A stretch of 50,759 nt of DNA from Nitrospinae bacterium AH_259_B05_G02_I21 (GCA_027717595.1 JALLOF010000009.1:1-50759), one strand, 5' to 3'. Positions 41,027 through 50,328 are shown, counted from the stretch's first letter. Numbers and translations: made by a program. Notes: generated from the letters alone by a model not told the origin.

Positions 41027-43537
41027 CTAGAAGGGCGAATTGAGGTTGGAATTGAGGCTCTGGCGGATGGTGTCGGGCAACCTCTCCCGCGTTCCGTGTC
41101 TCTTGCCACCAATATCGGACCCCACGCGGAACCTATGGCCTAGGCTCCCGATGCCCCTGAGGTCGAGCATCACGATCATTTTCGTCTCGTCAACCCGATC
41201 AAAGAGGGTCGCCTCAACCGACCAGCAACAGCCCCGGTAGACCAGAATGTACTGGTTCTCCAGCACCGAGCCCTCTTTTTCGTCGTACCGGACGCGGTAC
41301 TGTGCGTGGATGGAGTCGGTGAGGTTAACCCCAACCCCTCCGAGATAGAAGCTCTGAGTGTTTACGCCCGTCGAGACGTTCTGGGAGAAGGTATAGTCGG
41401 TATATAAAACCCCGTAGCGGCCGACTTCGAGGCCAACGGTGCTGTTGAGGTTTGCCAGCTGCTCGTGGGCGTAGTCGTAACTGGCGCGGGTGTTGACGAT
41501 TAAGAACGGAACGACGCGACTCTCCAGGTCAAGCCCGATGGAGCCCAGGGAGATGACGTCACTGCGTTCGTCCTTGCGGTACTCTTTGATGTCGAAAAGT
41601 TGGCTTACAGAGAACCGGAAGATTTCGTCCACCTTGCCCTTGGGGCTCTTGGCAAGCACGCGGGTCGTCAGCCCGTAGGTCAACTGGTTCACCCCGACCG
41701 TTCCCGTGAGGCCACCGCGATCAAAGGCGTCGATGCCGTCAAAGCGCCCGCCTGTCAGCGTCACGGGGATGAGGAGGCTGTCGGCCTCGTCGAAATCGGA
41801 CACATATCGGTAAGTAACGGTGGGCTCTATGAGATGCTTGTACTTCTCCGCCCAGCGGTTCTCGTAATGGAAGATGCGGTATACGGTCGGCCCTCTGAGG
41901 TTAACCTCCCCCTCGAAGGCCTCGCGGCTCAAATCGTCGCCGATGTTGTTGTTGACAAGGGGACTCTCTCGCTTGCGCCACCAGAAGGTCTCGCGGAAGG
42001 CCACCGATGGGGTCACCGAGAGCCACGGCGCAACCGCGATGGGGAGCGAGACTTTCGGGAAGATGTCAAAGCGCGGGGTGTTCTCCACATCCTCGAAGCG
42101 CTCGAGGTTGTCGCCGACGAGCTTCTCCTCTTCCTTCTCCTCGAAAAAGTTCGTCCAGGAGCTGGCCATCGAAAAGTAAAAAGGCGTGGGGCCTATCTGC
42201 TCGGACTGCTGGCGGAACTGGATGGAGGGAAGTCTCCCGAAGATCTCCTCATCGTCACCCACTAGCCTGTCACCCTCATCTCTCGTGAAGAGGTTGTCCT
42301 CCAGGCTCTCAAGCCGCTCGGCGATTATCTGGATGCTTCGGCTCTCCCAGTTCCTGCTCAAAGAGACGAAGCTCTCCGCCTCCCGCTTGGTCCGCAAGTC
42401 GAGGTCGTCGCTGAACTCCCGATCGAAGTTCGTATCTTCGCTCTCCAGGTCCATCCGCCCTATCATCTCCACCTCGCCCGGCAGAACTTGCTTGTGATCG
42501 AGGGTAATCTTGTAGAACTCACCTCCGAGGGGAAGGTCGTCCGGGGGGGTCCGCTCGTCGTCAAAGAGCCACGAGTGGCGTGAGATGCCCTGGTTGAAAA
42601 ACTCCCCGTCCTTCAAGTAGCTGGCGTTCAGCTGACCCGAAGAGCGAGCATCGAGGACGTAGCGAAACTCCCCTGTATAGCGGGTGCCCCGCTCTGAGAG
42701 ATAGTCAAGGCCGAAGGTAGCGTCCATGGAAGGGCTGATGGCCCAGAAAAACTGGTTGGTGACGAAAACTCCGTCATCGCTGGAGGTCCCCACAATGGGT
42801 GGCAGCATTCCGGTGCCCCGGTCCGTTTTAATGGAGGTCACCCAATAGGGCAGGAAGAAGAAGGGCACGCCCAGGACTTTCGGGGCGAAGCCGTGGAAGT
42901 GGGCATAGCGGCCCAGCTGGAGGCTGGCCCGCCGGGCCCTGAAAGTCCATGGCGACGGCCCTGTGCCGCACGTGGGCCCGCACGAGGTCAGGGTGCCGTG
43001 GGTGATGCGCAGCTCATCGTCGCCCACCTTTTCGATCTTCTCGCCCGTGAAGTAGTAGACGGGCGAGGCGAAGCCTTCGGCGTTGTACATGAAGCCCCGC
43101 TTCGTGTAGATGTTGAAGATGGCCTTCTCGGACTGGATGAGGCTGCCTTCGGAGCTGATGATGACATCGCCCGTGGCCACCACGTCGCCCGTCTTCGTGT
43201 TGAACTCCACCCGGTCGGCTTTGAGGTTGGTCGTATGGTAGGTGATATCGACGCTGCCGGTGGCGATGACGTAGTCCCGGCCTTTGAGGTGGTCGATTTT
43301 GTCGGCGAGAATGTTGACGCGGTCGAAAAGAGGCGAGGTAGGGGGGCGGGCCTTCTTGATGGCCTCGACCGCCTCGGAAGGACCCAACTCACCGCCCTCC
43401 GTCAACAGAGGACGGTCTACGAATGTTTTGGCCTCGGAGGACTTGGCGGCCCATGCCTGAGAAGGACCGACGGCCACCAAGACCACGCCCAATAGGTAAG
43501 CCAGGGCTCGTTGCACGCGAACGCCCCCCCCATCCAC
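41027..43537 (-). CDS. lptD: LPS-assembly outer-membrane protein LptD
   Basis: About 836 residues. The start is a GTG preceded by AAGGAAG; the frame opens at a TTG 9 codons earlier. A signal peptide (ALAYLLGVVLVAVGPSQAWA) is followed by a periplasmic OstA/LptA-like jellyroll (VNILADKIDHLKGRDYVIA, GDVVATGDVIIS). The TSCGPTCGTGPSPWTFRARR segment and GVPFFFLPYWVTSIKTDRG mark the transition to the C-terminal beta-barrel, which has many aromatic-ended strands and ends in F (LNSNLNSPF). It inserts LPS into the outer leaflet with LptE. This is direct evidence of an LPS-type outer membrane. Confidence 0.9.
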   Translation of the reverse strand: MDGGGVRVQRALAYLLGVVLVAVGPSQAWAAKSSEAKTFVDRPLLTEGGELGPSEAVEAIKKARPPTSPLFDRVNILADKIDHLKGRDYVIATGSVDITYHTTNLKADRVEFNTKTGDVVATGDVIISSEGSLIQSEKAIFNIYTKRGFMYNAEGFASPVYYFTGEKIEKVGDDELRITHGTLTSCGPTCGTGPSPWTFRARRASLQLGRYAHFHGFAPKVLGVPFFFLPYWVTSIKTDRGTGMLPPIVGTSSDDGVFVTNQFFWAISPSMDATFGLDYLSERGTRYTGEFRYVLDARSSGQLNASYLKDGEFFNQGISRHSWLFDDERTPPDDLPLGGEFYKITLDHKQVLPGEVEMIGRMDLESEDTNFDREFSDDLDLRTKREAESFVSLSRNWESRSIQIIAERLESLEDNLFTRDEGDRLVGDDEEIFGRLPSIQFRQQSEQIGPTPFYFSMASSWTNFFEEKEEEKLVGDNLERFEDVENTPRFDIFPKVSLPIAVAPWLSVTPSVAFRETFWWRKRESPLVNNNIGDDLSREAFEGEVNLRGPTVYRIFHYENRWAEKYKHLIEPTVTYRYVSDFDEADSLLIPVTLTGGRFDGIDAFDRGGLTGTVGVNQLTYGLTTRVLAKSPKGKVDEIFRFSVSQLFDIKEYRKDERSDVISLGSIGLDLESRVVPFLIVNTRASYDYAHEQLANLNSTVGLEVGRYGVLYTDYTFSQNVSTGVNTQSFYLGGVGVNLTDSIHAQYRVRYDEKEGSVLENQYILVYRGCCWSVEATLFDRVDETKMIVMLDLRGIGSLGHRFRVGSDIGGKRHGTRERLPDTIRQSLNSNLNSPF

Positions 43538-43814
43538 GGAACTTCCTTCTGCGGAACGTTCCAAGGCTAGGCAAGCCCAACGGACTTACTGTGGTCTGGT
43601 TATTCGCTGCTTTACCTTTTATCGAATAACCTTTTGTATAAAAATAGCTTAATTTATTTAAGTTGTCAACCGCGGGGTGCCGATTCGTAAATTGGTGCGC
43701 GCGGGTGGGAAAAAGGGGGAATGGCCGCCCATACATCAGTCCTAACCCACAACGCATTGTTCCAAAAGCGATTACTCCGGGAAGGCTCGGGGCGTTTCCG
43801 CGCCGTCCGACGGC
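43538..43814. other. lptD leader and divergent spacer
   Basis: About 100 bases of lptD leader precede its GTG; nothing else is recognised before the gmk promoter. Confidence 0.5.
43641..43669 (-). promoter_or_regulatory. Promoter of lptD
   Basis: TTGACA (complement of 43664-43669), exactly 17 AT-rich bases, TATTTT (complement of 43641-43646). This is one of the strongest promoters in the window. Confidence 0.65.
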
Positions 43815-43843
43815 TTGCCCCCCCGCCGTCCGCTGGGTACAAT
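43815..43843 (+). promoter_or_regulatory. Candidate promoter of gmk
   Basis: TTGCCC, 17 bases, TACAAT, about 50 bases before the GTG. Confidence 0.5.
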
Positions 43844-43895
43844 TGACCACACCCTGGGGTGCCCAGGGTCAACCTTCCTCAAGGGAAGCATCACC

Positions 43896-44486
43896 GTGGC
43901 CAAGCGAGGGACGCTCTTCGTGATAGATGGGCCCAGCGGGTCGGGTAAATCCTCGATCCTGCGTGCCCTGGAGAGCGACCCTGCCCTAGACCTCACGCAC
44001 ATCAAACGCCGGACCACACGAGAAGAGCGGCCAGGAGATGAAGTCGAGGACAACTACGAGTTCGTCTCGCAGGAAGAGTTCCGCCGCATGGTCGAAGCCG
44101 GGGAGTTTCTCGAATGGAAGGACTACCTCTTCGGCATGTCCTACGGCACCCCGAGGCGCGAGGTGGAAGAGCTGCTGGATGCCGGCCGCAACGTGGTCGC
44201 CATTATCAATCTAGGCAGCCTCCCGGCGGTGAAGGAAGCCATTCCAGACGCCGTGGGGATCTTCGTCAACACCGCCCTCGATTACCTGGAGCGCCGCCTG
44301 AGAGCCCGGGGCGACCACACCGAGGAGCAGATCGCCGAGCGGCTCGGCAACGCGGCGGCCTCCGCTGAGCTGGCGCCCCTGTACGACCACGTCGTCTCCA
44401 ACGACGATGGCCGCCTCGATGCATGCCTCCAAGAGGTCCGCCGCATCGTCGCCACCCACCTGGGGCTGGCCGAGCACGACGATTAG
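43896..44486 (+). CDS. gmk: Guanylate kinase
   Basis: 196 residues from a GTG with AAGGGAAG 7 bases upstream. It phosphorylates GMP to GDP with ATP. The P-loop is IDGPSGSGKSS. The GMP-binding segment reads RRTTREERPGDEVEDNYEFVS, where the usual dG-x-DY is EDNY, followed by FLEWKDYLFGMSYGTPR and later RLRARGDHTEEQIAERL, the lid. The changed GMP loop leaves open a related kinase such as PhnN, but the YGTP and lid motifs favour gmk. Confidence 0.82.
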   Translation: MAKRGTLFVIDGPSGSGKSSILRALESDPALDLTHIKRRTTREERPGDEVEDNYEFVSQEEFRRMVEAGEFLEWKDYLFGMSYGTPRREVEELLDAGRNVVAIINLGSLPAVKEAIPDAVGIFVNTALDYLERRLRARGDHTEEQIAERLGNAAASAELAPLYDHVVSNDDGRLDACLQEVRRIVATHLGLAEHDD

Positions 44487-44487
44487 A

Positions 44488-44524
44488 CGGGCGGTGGCCC
44501 TAAGGACAGCCCACCGCCCGCTTT
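44488..44524 (+). terminator. Terminator after gmk
   Basis: CGGGCGGTGG (44488-44497) pairs perfectly with CCACCGCCCG (44511-44520) and is followed by CTTTG. The hairpin is strong; the T-run is short. Confidence 0.6.
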
Positions 44525-44534
44525 GAAAATCCCC

Positions 44535-44564
44535 TTGAGCGCAGGCGCTCCCATGCGATACAAT
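44535..44564 (+). promoter_or_regulatory. Candidate promoter of the SH3 protein
   Basis: TTGAGC, 18 bases, TACAAT, 57 bases before the ATG. Confidence 0.45.
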
Positions 44565-44621
44565 GGATCGTTGGAGGGAGCGGGAGCCGGTAAAACTCTC
44601 ACTCACCGTTTCGAGGTGCCT

Positions 44622-45200
44622 ATGCAACGATACGCCGTTTCCGCTTTCGCCTCTTTAGCCACTCTCGTTGTCCTTGTCCTCCTTCTGCCCGCGCCCACTC
44701 TGGCTGCCAAGAAGAAAACCTCCCGGAAAGGAACCCCCAAGGTTGTCTGTCGCTCACCGAGAGCCAAGGACGCTGCTCCTAAAGACACCCCCAAGCTCAT
44801 CCTCATGGTAAATATCAGGGCCAACATCCGCTGGGGGCCGGCCACAAGCTACAAGAAGCTCTGGACCGCGACCAAGTACACCCCGCTCGAGGCTCTCTGC
44901 CAATACGAGGCCGCCTATCCCGATGGCGCGAAGGAGAAATGGTACTACGTTCGCGATTTTGAGGGGTTTATGGGATGGGTCAATGATACGGTAATCGAAA
45001 AAAGCCGGGCCGTCATCGTCAATGTCAAACAGGCCGTGGCCCGCACGGGGCCGGGGCCAGATAATCGCCCTGTCTGGAACATCGAGAAAGGGTACACACT
45101 CAAGGTGCTTGGGAAGAAGGGCAGGTGGTATAACGTCGAGGACGCCGACGGCGAGAAGGCTTGGATATACGAGGACGTGCTATGGGGGAGCACTGACTGA
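44622..45200 (+). CDS. Exported bacterial SH3-domain protein
   Basis: 192 residues, ATG with GAGG upstream; an upstream ATG in the same frame lies too close to the promoter. A signal peptide (AFASLATLVVLVLLLPAPTLAA) precedes a Lys-rich linker and two bacterial SH3 (SH3b) repeats. The first includes VNIRANIRWGPATSYKKLW and DFEGFMGWVND; the second includes VKQAVARTGPGPDNRPVW, then RWYNVEDADGEKAWIYEDV. SH3b domains usually bind peptidoglycan or other cell-wall ligands, so a periplasmic envelope role is likely. Confidence 0.85.
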   Translation: MQRYAVSAFASLATLVVLVLLLPAPTLAAKKKTSRKGTPKVVCRSPRAKDAAPKDTPKLILMVNIRANIRWGPATSYKKLWTATKYTPLEALCQYEAAYPDGAKEKWYYVRDFEGFMGWVNDTVIEKSRAVIVNVKQAVARTGPGPDNRPVWNIEKGYTLKVLGKKGRWYNVEDADGEKAWIYEDVLWGSTD

Positions 45201-45256
45201 GCCGAGCAGATCCTCCGCCATCCCTTCGCCTCCGGCCTCGCCGCTGCCCTGCCCGC

Positions 45257-47794
45257 TCAGCCCCGGAGACGTCCTGCCTTATCCAGGCCAGCAGCCTCCT
45301 GCACCACCACAGCTTCCTCAGCGGGCGTTAGGCCGAAGAGCCGGCCGACGAGCCCGTCGATTGCCTCATCGGTCTCGGCAACGACGCCAGCCTCGGCTCC
45401 ATCCTGATGGAGAGCGAGCATCCGCTCGGCCATCCACGCCAGGGCGGGCGTCATCAGGGCCTTTCCGTTGGTTTGCCGAAAGAGCCGCCGGACTAATCCC
45501 GCAGGACCTTCTTCGGCCAGCCAGGCCTCCGCGTTGGAGGCGTCCTCGGGCCTCCAGGAGGCGTGAGGCGGCCCGAAGGGGGCCGTGGCCAGCGGTCTTA
45601 CGAAATACTCTAGCATCGCGCCTTTGGGCTTCCCCACACACCGGTAGACGAGGTTCCCCAGGGCGCTGTTGGCTATCGCCAGGGCGGCCAGCATCGTGGA
45701 GCGGTCCACCCCGGCTTTGGGCACGAGCACCCGGATGTCGCCCCCGTCGTTGAAGCACCCGCGCTCATCCAGCGTGAAACGATTCTCCGGGGCCCGATAC
45801 GGGACGACGAGCTTCGCCGGAGCCTCGAAGAGTGAACGGCGGCGGGGACGCTCCAGCCGCCACCAGGGATGTCGGCCGAGGCGGGCCTCGTTCCGGGAAG
45901 CCAAGCGTGCCCGGTTGGCCTCCAGGTAGGCCGCCGCCCGGGGATAGCGGGAAATATCAACCTCGTCGTCGAGATAGAGCAGCCACCGTCTGGGGCGGAG
46001 GGGCCTGTAGCGGCGAATCTCTCCATTCTTAAGACACGGCCTTAGCAATTCATCTTCAATCCCGTATTTTTCAATGTCTTCCTTGTTAAGGGTAAAGACG
46101 CCGTTGCAGCCGCTCGTGGGGCCTTTTTCAATGTGGAAGAGGGCCCCCAAGGGACACCCAACCCTGTGGGCCTTCTTGAGGATGGCGTCCACCTCGGCCG
46201 AGGCGAAGACCCAGCGGGACGGGTCGAGGGCACGTTGGGGGACGCGAGCCTCCGGGCCGGTGGGGCCTCCCGCCGGGCCGTTCAGTTCCGTGAGACTGAT
46301 GGGCCGGTAATGAACCCGGTGGCCGTCGGCCCCCTCCCCCGCTCGCCTCTTGGCCAGAATCACCGCCGCCGTATGCACGCCCCGGCCGGGGAAGACCTGG
46401 GAGGGGCCGAAGTCGAATACCGCCTCGAGGCGGCTTGTGGCGAGGACGTACCGGCGGAGCTTCTCCCCATAGGTGTTCTGGAACCAGTATGCCGGGGCGA
46501 TGAAGCCGAGCCGCCCGCCGGGCTGCAGCAGCTCCAGGCCCCTCTGGACGAAGAAGGCCGAGAGGTCGTTGTAGCCGGTGTAGGTCTCGGGGAAGCGGGC
46601 TCGAAGATACGGGGCCAGGTGGCGAAGGGCCCGCGGGCCGACGTACGGCGGGTTTCCGACGACGGCTGCCCATCCGCGCGGGCCGACTCCGTCGAGAGGA
46701 AATCGCTCCGGAAACGCAAGCTCCCAGTGGAGGGCCGAAGGCGCCTCCCCTGTCGGGAAGAGGCGCTCACACCAGGCGTCCATCGCCCTCCGAATGGACT
46801 CGGGGTCCGGCTCGCCGCTGCCAGCCAGGCCCAGATCGTCCCGCCAGGCCCCGACCAGCGCATCGCCCGCCTGCACCGACCGGCTCAGAGCTTCGGCCGC
46901 CCCCTCCCCTCCGCCTGAGGCGAGCCAGAGCCCAAGGCGGGCCAAGTGGACGGCCTCGGGGTCGATGTCCACGCCGTAGAGGGACTGGAGGCCCATCTGC
47001 CGCCTCCAGGCGAGCCGTTCCTGACGCTCCGGCCCGACCCACCCACGCCGGACGGCTTCGTCCTCCAGCACCCGCATGGCCTCCAGGAGAAAGGCCCCCG
47101 CCCCACAGGCGGGGTCGCAGACGGAGACGGCCTGAAGGTCCTCGGGGGTTTCGGCACCAGCAAGAAGGAGCCGGAGGGTCCGCTCGACGATCAGTTGCAC
47201 CACGGGGACAGGTGTGTAGACCGCCCCCAGGGTCTTCACCCGCTTCGAATTGCGACCGACCCCGGCCCCGGTGGCCTCCCACCCGAGCGACGCCTCGTAC
47301 ACGGCCCCAGGGAGGCGCAGGGAGGCCCACTCATCACCGATCCCCTCCTCGGCGACCATGGCGTCGAGGAACGCAACGAGCGGGGCTACAGCCCCCTCAG
47401 AGGGGGGCTCACGAAGGATGCGCTCCAGGCCCCGGCCGAGGAGCCCCCCGGACAGGATGGAATGCTTCCCTGGCGCCTCGCGCAGGACCTCCCAGAGGCA
47501 GCCGCTATCAACCTTCCGACGGTTATTCTTTATTAAACGATGGAGATGGGAGGTCCCATCTTCCACGAACCGCTCGAGCAATACGGCCGAGGCGGCGAGC
47601 AGCACCGTGCCGACAGCAGAAGCGAGGGGATCGCCTCCCGCCGCCGTGCTGCGCTCCTCACGAAGCTGGGCCGAGACCGCATCCCGCGCCCGCCCGACGA
47701 CCCGCCGCTCCCAGGCTCCACCCTTCCCATCTTGCCGGGGTCGATCCGGAATCGTAGCCCTCGATTTCCTCTTAAGTTTTCCGCTGGAACCCAT
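45257..47794 (-). CDS. Adenine-specific DNA methyltransferase (Eco57I/type IIG-like), solitary
   Basis: About 845 residues from the ATG at 47794; a TTG start 12 codons earlier is possible, and neither has a clear RBS. Motif X-like GAVYTP (~190), motif I DPACGAGAFLLEAM (~227-240) and motif IV NPPYVG (381-386) give a gamma-type N6-adenine methyltransferase. After the catalytic core a specificity region contains LLRPCLKNGEIRRY, WLLYLDDEVDISRYP and GRHPWWRLERPR, the typical TRD pattern of Eco57I-like enzymes. No PD-(D/E)xK nuclease motif is evident in the first ~190 residues. No restriction or BREX/DISARM partner is adjacent. It is either an orphan regulator-type methylase or the remnant of a restriction system. 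Confidence 0.88.
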   Translation of the reverse strand: MGSSGKLKRKSRATIPDRPRQDGKGGAWERRVVGRARDAVSAQLREERSTAAGGDPLASAVGTVLLAASAVLLERFVEDGTSHLHRLIKNNRRKVDSGCLWEVLREAPGKHSILSGGLLGRGLERILREPPSEGAVAPLVAFLDAMVAEEGIGDEWASLRLPGAVYEASLGWEATGAGVGRNSKRVKTLGAVYTPVPVVQLIVERTLRLLLAGAETPEDLQAVSVCDPACGAGAFLLEAMRVLEDEAVRRGWVGPERQERLAWRRQMGLQSLYGVDIDPEAVHLARLGLWLASGGGEGAAEALSRSVQAGDALVGAWRDDLGLAGSGEPDPESIRRAMDAWCERLFPTGEAPSALHWELAFPERFPLDGVGPRGWAAVVGNPPYVGPRALRHLAPYLRARFPETYTGYNDLSAFFVQRGLELLQPGGRLGFIAPAYWFQNTYGEKLRRYVLATSRLEAVFDFGPSQVFPGRGVHTAAVILAKRRAGEGADGHRVHYRPISLTELNGPAGGPTGPEARVPQRALDPSRWVFASAEVDAILKKAHRVGCPLGALFHIEKGPTSGCNGVFTLNKEDIEKYGIEDELLRPCLKNGEIRRYRPLRPRRWLLYLDDEVDISRYPRAAAYLEANRARLASRNEARLGRHPWWRLERPRRRSLFEAPAKLVVPYRAPENRFTLDERGCFNDGGDIRVLVPKAGVDRSTMLAALAIANSALGNLVYRCVGKPKGAMLEYFVRPLATAPFGPPHASWRPEDASNAEAWLAEEGPAGLVRRLFRQTNGKALMTPALAWMAERMLALHQDGAEAGVVAETDEAIDGLVGRLFGLTPAEEAVVVQEAAGLDKAGRLRG

Positions 47795-48006
47795 TGAAAC
47801 GACAGTAGCATGGACGATGATAAGATGCAAGCCGCCAATTGAATAAGGCCTCGGTGCAGGATGCGGGGCCGCTCGAACTCATGAAGAACTCAAAGATGGA
47901 AGAGTTCCGACGAACGCACCCCCTCGCCCCCTCCCATTGACAACCCCTCGGGCAGCGGTGTAAGGGTAAGAGCACTGAGCCGTCCCGCTTGAGAGGAGTC
48001 GAGCAC

Positions 48007-49218
48007 GTGGACCTTCGGATTATTCAAGAGCTGGCCGAGGAGAGCGACCGCAAAATCCTCCTGCTCGTGCTCGACGGCGCGGGGGGGCTCGCCGTGGAGC
48101 CGGGCGGGCCCACCGAGCTCGAGGCCGCCCGCACGCCCAACCTCGACGAGTTGGCGGCCGCCTCAAGCTGCGGCCTCATGGACCCCGTGGCCCCGGGGAT
48201 TATCCCCGGCAGCGGGCCCGGCCACCTGGGGCTCTTCGGCTACGACCCCTTCCGCTACCTCATCGGGCGGGGAGCGCTCTCGTGCGCGGGGGTGAACTTC
48301 CTGATGGAGCCAGAGGACATAGGGCTTCGGGCGAACTTCGCCACGGTTGACGAGTCGGGCGCCATCACCGACCGGCGGGCCGGGCGGATAGAGACGAGCA
48401 GGTGTGCGGAGCTGTGCGAGAAGCTGGAGGCCGCCGTCGCACTTGAGGGCCTGCAGGTTTTAGTTAAGCCCGAGAAGGACTACCGCGCGGCGGTGGTCCT
48501 GCGGGGCAAGGAGCTGAGTGCGGCCGTAACCGACACCGACCCCCAGCGCGCGGGGGTCCCGCCGCTAAAGGCCACGCCCGGCGACGACAGCCCCGAGGCC
48601 GCCCGCACGGCCGAGGCGATCAACGAGCTCACCCGCCAGGCACTAGAAGTCCTCGCCGACGAGGGGCCCGCCAACGCCATCGTCCTTCGGGGGGCGGCGC
48701 GAAAGCCCGACCTCCCGCCGATGCAGGAGGTCTTCAAGGTCAATCCCGTGGCCATCGCCACCTACCCCATGTACAAGGGCCTCGCCCGGCTCGTGGGGAT
48801 GGAGGTCGTCGAGGGGCTAGAGCAGACCGAGGAGGTCTTCGATGCTCTGAACAAGGTTATCGACGACTACACCTTCTTCTTCTGCCACATCAAAGAGATC
48901 GACAGCCGGGGCGAGGACGGCGACTTCGAGGCCAAGGTCCGTCTCATCGAGGAGGTGGACGCCCTCGTGGCCCGCATCCCGCGCGAGGCGTTCGGGGCAA
49001 TAGCCGTCACCGCCGACCACTCTACCCCGAGCACCCTTCGAACCCACAGCTGGCACCCGGTGCCGGTTCTTCTCTGGTCGCCGACCTGCCGGGCCGATGG
49101 GGTCGAAAGCTTCGACGAGCGGGCCTGCGCCGGAGGGGGCCTCGGGCGCTTCCGGGGCGTGGATCTCATGCCGCAGCTTCTGGCCCACGCTCAAAGGCTC
49201 AAGAAGTACGGGGCGTGA
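48007..49218 (+). CDS. apgM: 2,3-bisphosphoglycerate-independent phosphoglycerate mutase (ApgM family)
   Basis: 403 residues from a GTG with GAGAGGAG 8 bases upstream. It interconverts 3- and 2-phosphoglycerate in glycolysis. It belongs to the archaeal-type, alkaline-phosphatase-superfamily group: LLLVLDGAGGLAVEPGG, ARTPNLDELAAAS, GSGPGHLGLFGYDPFRYLIGRG, TYPMYKGLARLVGM, FFFCHIKEIDSRGEDGD and VTADHSTPS with the metal ligands. A related branch is annotated as homoserine kinase-like, but these motifs fit the mutase. A weak promoter (TTGACA at 47937) lies upstream. Confidence 0.88.
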   Translation: MDLRIIQELAEESDRKILLLVLDGAGGLAVEPGGPTELEAARTPNLDELAAASSCGLMDPVAPGIIPGSGPGHLGLFGYDPFRYLIGRGALSCAGVNFLMEPEDIGLRANFATVDESGAITDRRAGRIETSRCAELCEKLEAAVALEGLQVLVKPEKDYRAAVVLRGKELSAAVTDTDPQRAGVPPLKATPGDDSPEAARTAEAINELTRQALEVLADEGPANAIVLRGAARKPDLPPMQEVFKVNPVAIATYPMYKGLARLVGMEVVEGLEQTEEVFDALNKVIDDYTFFFCHIKEIDSRGEDGDFEAKVRLIEEVDALVARIPREAFGAIAVTADHSTPSTLRTHSWHPVPVLLWSPTCRADGVESFDERACAGGGLGRFRGVDLMPQLLAHAQRLKKYGA

Positions 49219-49834
49219 GGTGCATGAGAAAGGAGGGAGAAGCGTGACTGCCAGGGCCAGCACCAGGCAAAACAGGAGCGACCGCTGGATGAAGATCTCC
49301 TCACGGAGAAACCCTGGTTAAAATCCTTGGGGGAGACTGCGGGGAAATGCTCCCGGCCAAGGGGGGACCCTGGGGCTAATTACAACGTAAGGACATGAGG
49401 AAAAGGGCGCCATGCAGGGGGAAGGCAACGGCAGCCAAAAGCCTCCCTGACCGAGTCGTGCCCCAGCATGATGGCACCAGGAAGCGTGAGCAGGCCGGAG
49501 GGAAAAAAACACCCCAAGCAAAGCGTCAGCGGTATTGATCAGACACCACAGTACCCCTCTGAGCTCCCCCCCCGCTGGCGGAACGCACCCAACCCGACTC
49601 TCCACCCGGCTCCTACAGGGGTCTTGGAACCGTCGTCTGAGAAAGGCAGGGGAACGTCTCCAACGTTGGCAAAGCCCATACGCTCTACTTGAGGCTTTTT
49701 ACGAATACCCTATTTGTCTTATCCGGTCAAGGGGAAAAATTCGGAAGGGTCTCCCCCTATCTCTCCCGGACCATATAGCCAAACCGTTTAAACCTTCTCC
49801 GCATCGTCTCTCCCCCGTCTTCCCCATAAAAAAA
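49219..49834. other. Long G-rich intergenic region after apgM
   Basis: About 600 bases with no conserved gene. It includes one possible 25-codon frame near the left end. I looked for signatures of RNase P RNA, SRP RNA, tmRNA and 6S RNA on both strands and recognised none. Confidence 0.5.
49244..49321 (+). CDS. Possible 25-residue basic peptide
   Basis: GTG preceded by AGGAGGG with an 8-base spacer, then 25 codons (MTARASTRQNRSDRWMKISS and then RRNPG) and TAA. It starts 26 bases after apgM. The strong RBS is the only support; no family is known and the frame could be chance. Confidence 0.22.
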   Translation: MTARASTRQNRSDRWMKISSRRNPG

Positions 49835-49850
49835 CCGCCCTCTCGGGCGG
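49835..49850 (-). terminator. Terminator of tRNA-Leu(GAG)
   Basis: CCGCCC-tctc-GGGCGG is a perfect 6-bp stem with a 4-base loop. On the minus strand a T-run follows (complement of 49828-49834). It lies 15 bases beyond the tRNA's CCA. Confidence 0.85.
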
Positions 49851-49865
49851 CTTTGCTTGAAGTTT

Positions 49866-49951
49866 TGGTGCCGAAGGGGGGATTCGAACCCCCACGGGCG
49901 TAGCCCACCACCCCCTCAAGATGGCGCGTCTGCCAATTCCGCCACTTCGGC
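49866..49951 (-). tRNA. tRNA-Leu (GAG)
   Basis: 86 bases with encoded CCA on the minus strand. Acceptor GCCGAAG pairs with CTTCGGC, anticodon loop TTGAGGG carries GAG, the variable arm is long (class II), the T-loop is TTCGAAT and the discriminator is A. A promoter and a terminator frame it as a single-gene unit. Confidence 0.95.
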
Positions 49952-49980
49952 ACCAACGACCGATCAATTTGTCCGGGAAA

Positions 49981-50010
49981 ATTATGGGCGCCAGGCGGGG
50001 AGATTGTCAA
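49981..50010 (-). promoter_or_regulatory. Promoter of tRNA-Leu(GAG)
   Basis: TTGACA (complement of 50005-50010), 18 bases, CATAAT (complement of 49981-49986), 29 bases before the tRNA. Confidence 0.7.
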
Positions 50011-50049
50011 CCCTGGCAGGCGGGCCAGCGAGGCGATGCCCCGGCGCGG

Positions 50050-50328
50050 CTAATGCGTCCCGGAGTCGGAGGAGCGGGAGAAGGGCCAGGTGGGCGGCGG
50101 GGGCTCGGGGGCGTCGGTTTCGGTGAAGAGGAGGTCCCACGTACCGGTCGCCCGGTCGTGCTTCAGGATGTACGTCTGCCCATCGGCCGCCCGCACCTTG
50201 AAGTAGGTGTAGGTGGCGCCGAACCAGCGGTCGAGGACCGCCTCCACCTCCAGCGTCCGCTCGGCCACGACGAACCGCTCGGGCGTGAGGTCCCTCTCAT
50301 CTCCTTCGGTGCAATCCACTTGAACCAT
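50050..50328 (-). CDS. Small conserved-looking hypothetical protein, 92 aa
   Basis: No named family is recognised. The core (VEAVLDRWFGATYTYFKVRA, then DGQTYILKHDRATGTWDLLF) looks like a compact beta-barrel of the kind found in small DUF proteins, followed by a Pro-rich tail. It has one Cys near the N-terminus. A perfect TATAAT (complement of 50338-50343) lies only 10 bases before the ATG, so the message may be nearly leaderless. No other Met occurs in the protein. Confidence 0.55.
   Translation of the reverse strand: MVQVDCTEGDERDLTPERFVVAERTLEVEAVLDRWFGATYTYFKVRAADGQTYILKHDRATGTWDLLFTETDAPEPPPPTWPFSRSSDSGTH

Noticed and set aside
49340-49560. Possible SRP, 6S or RNase P RNA in the G-rich region
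   Set aside because: None of the diagnostic conserved motifs of these RNAs could be found on either strand.
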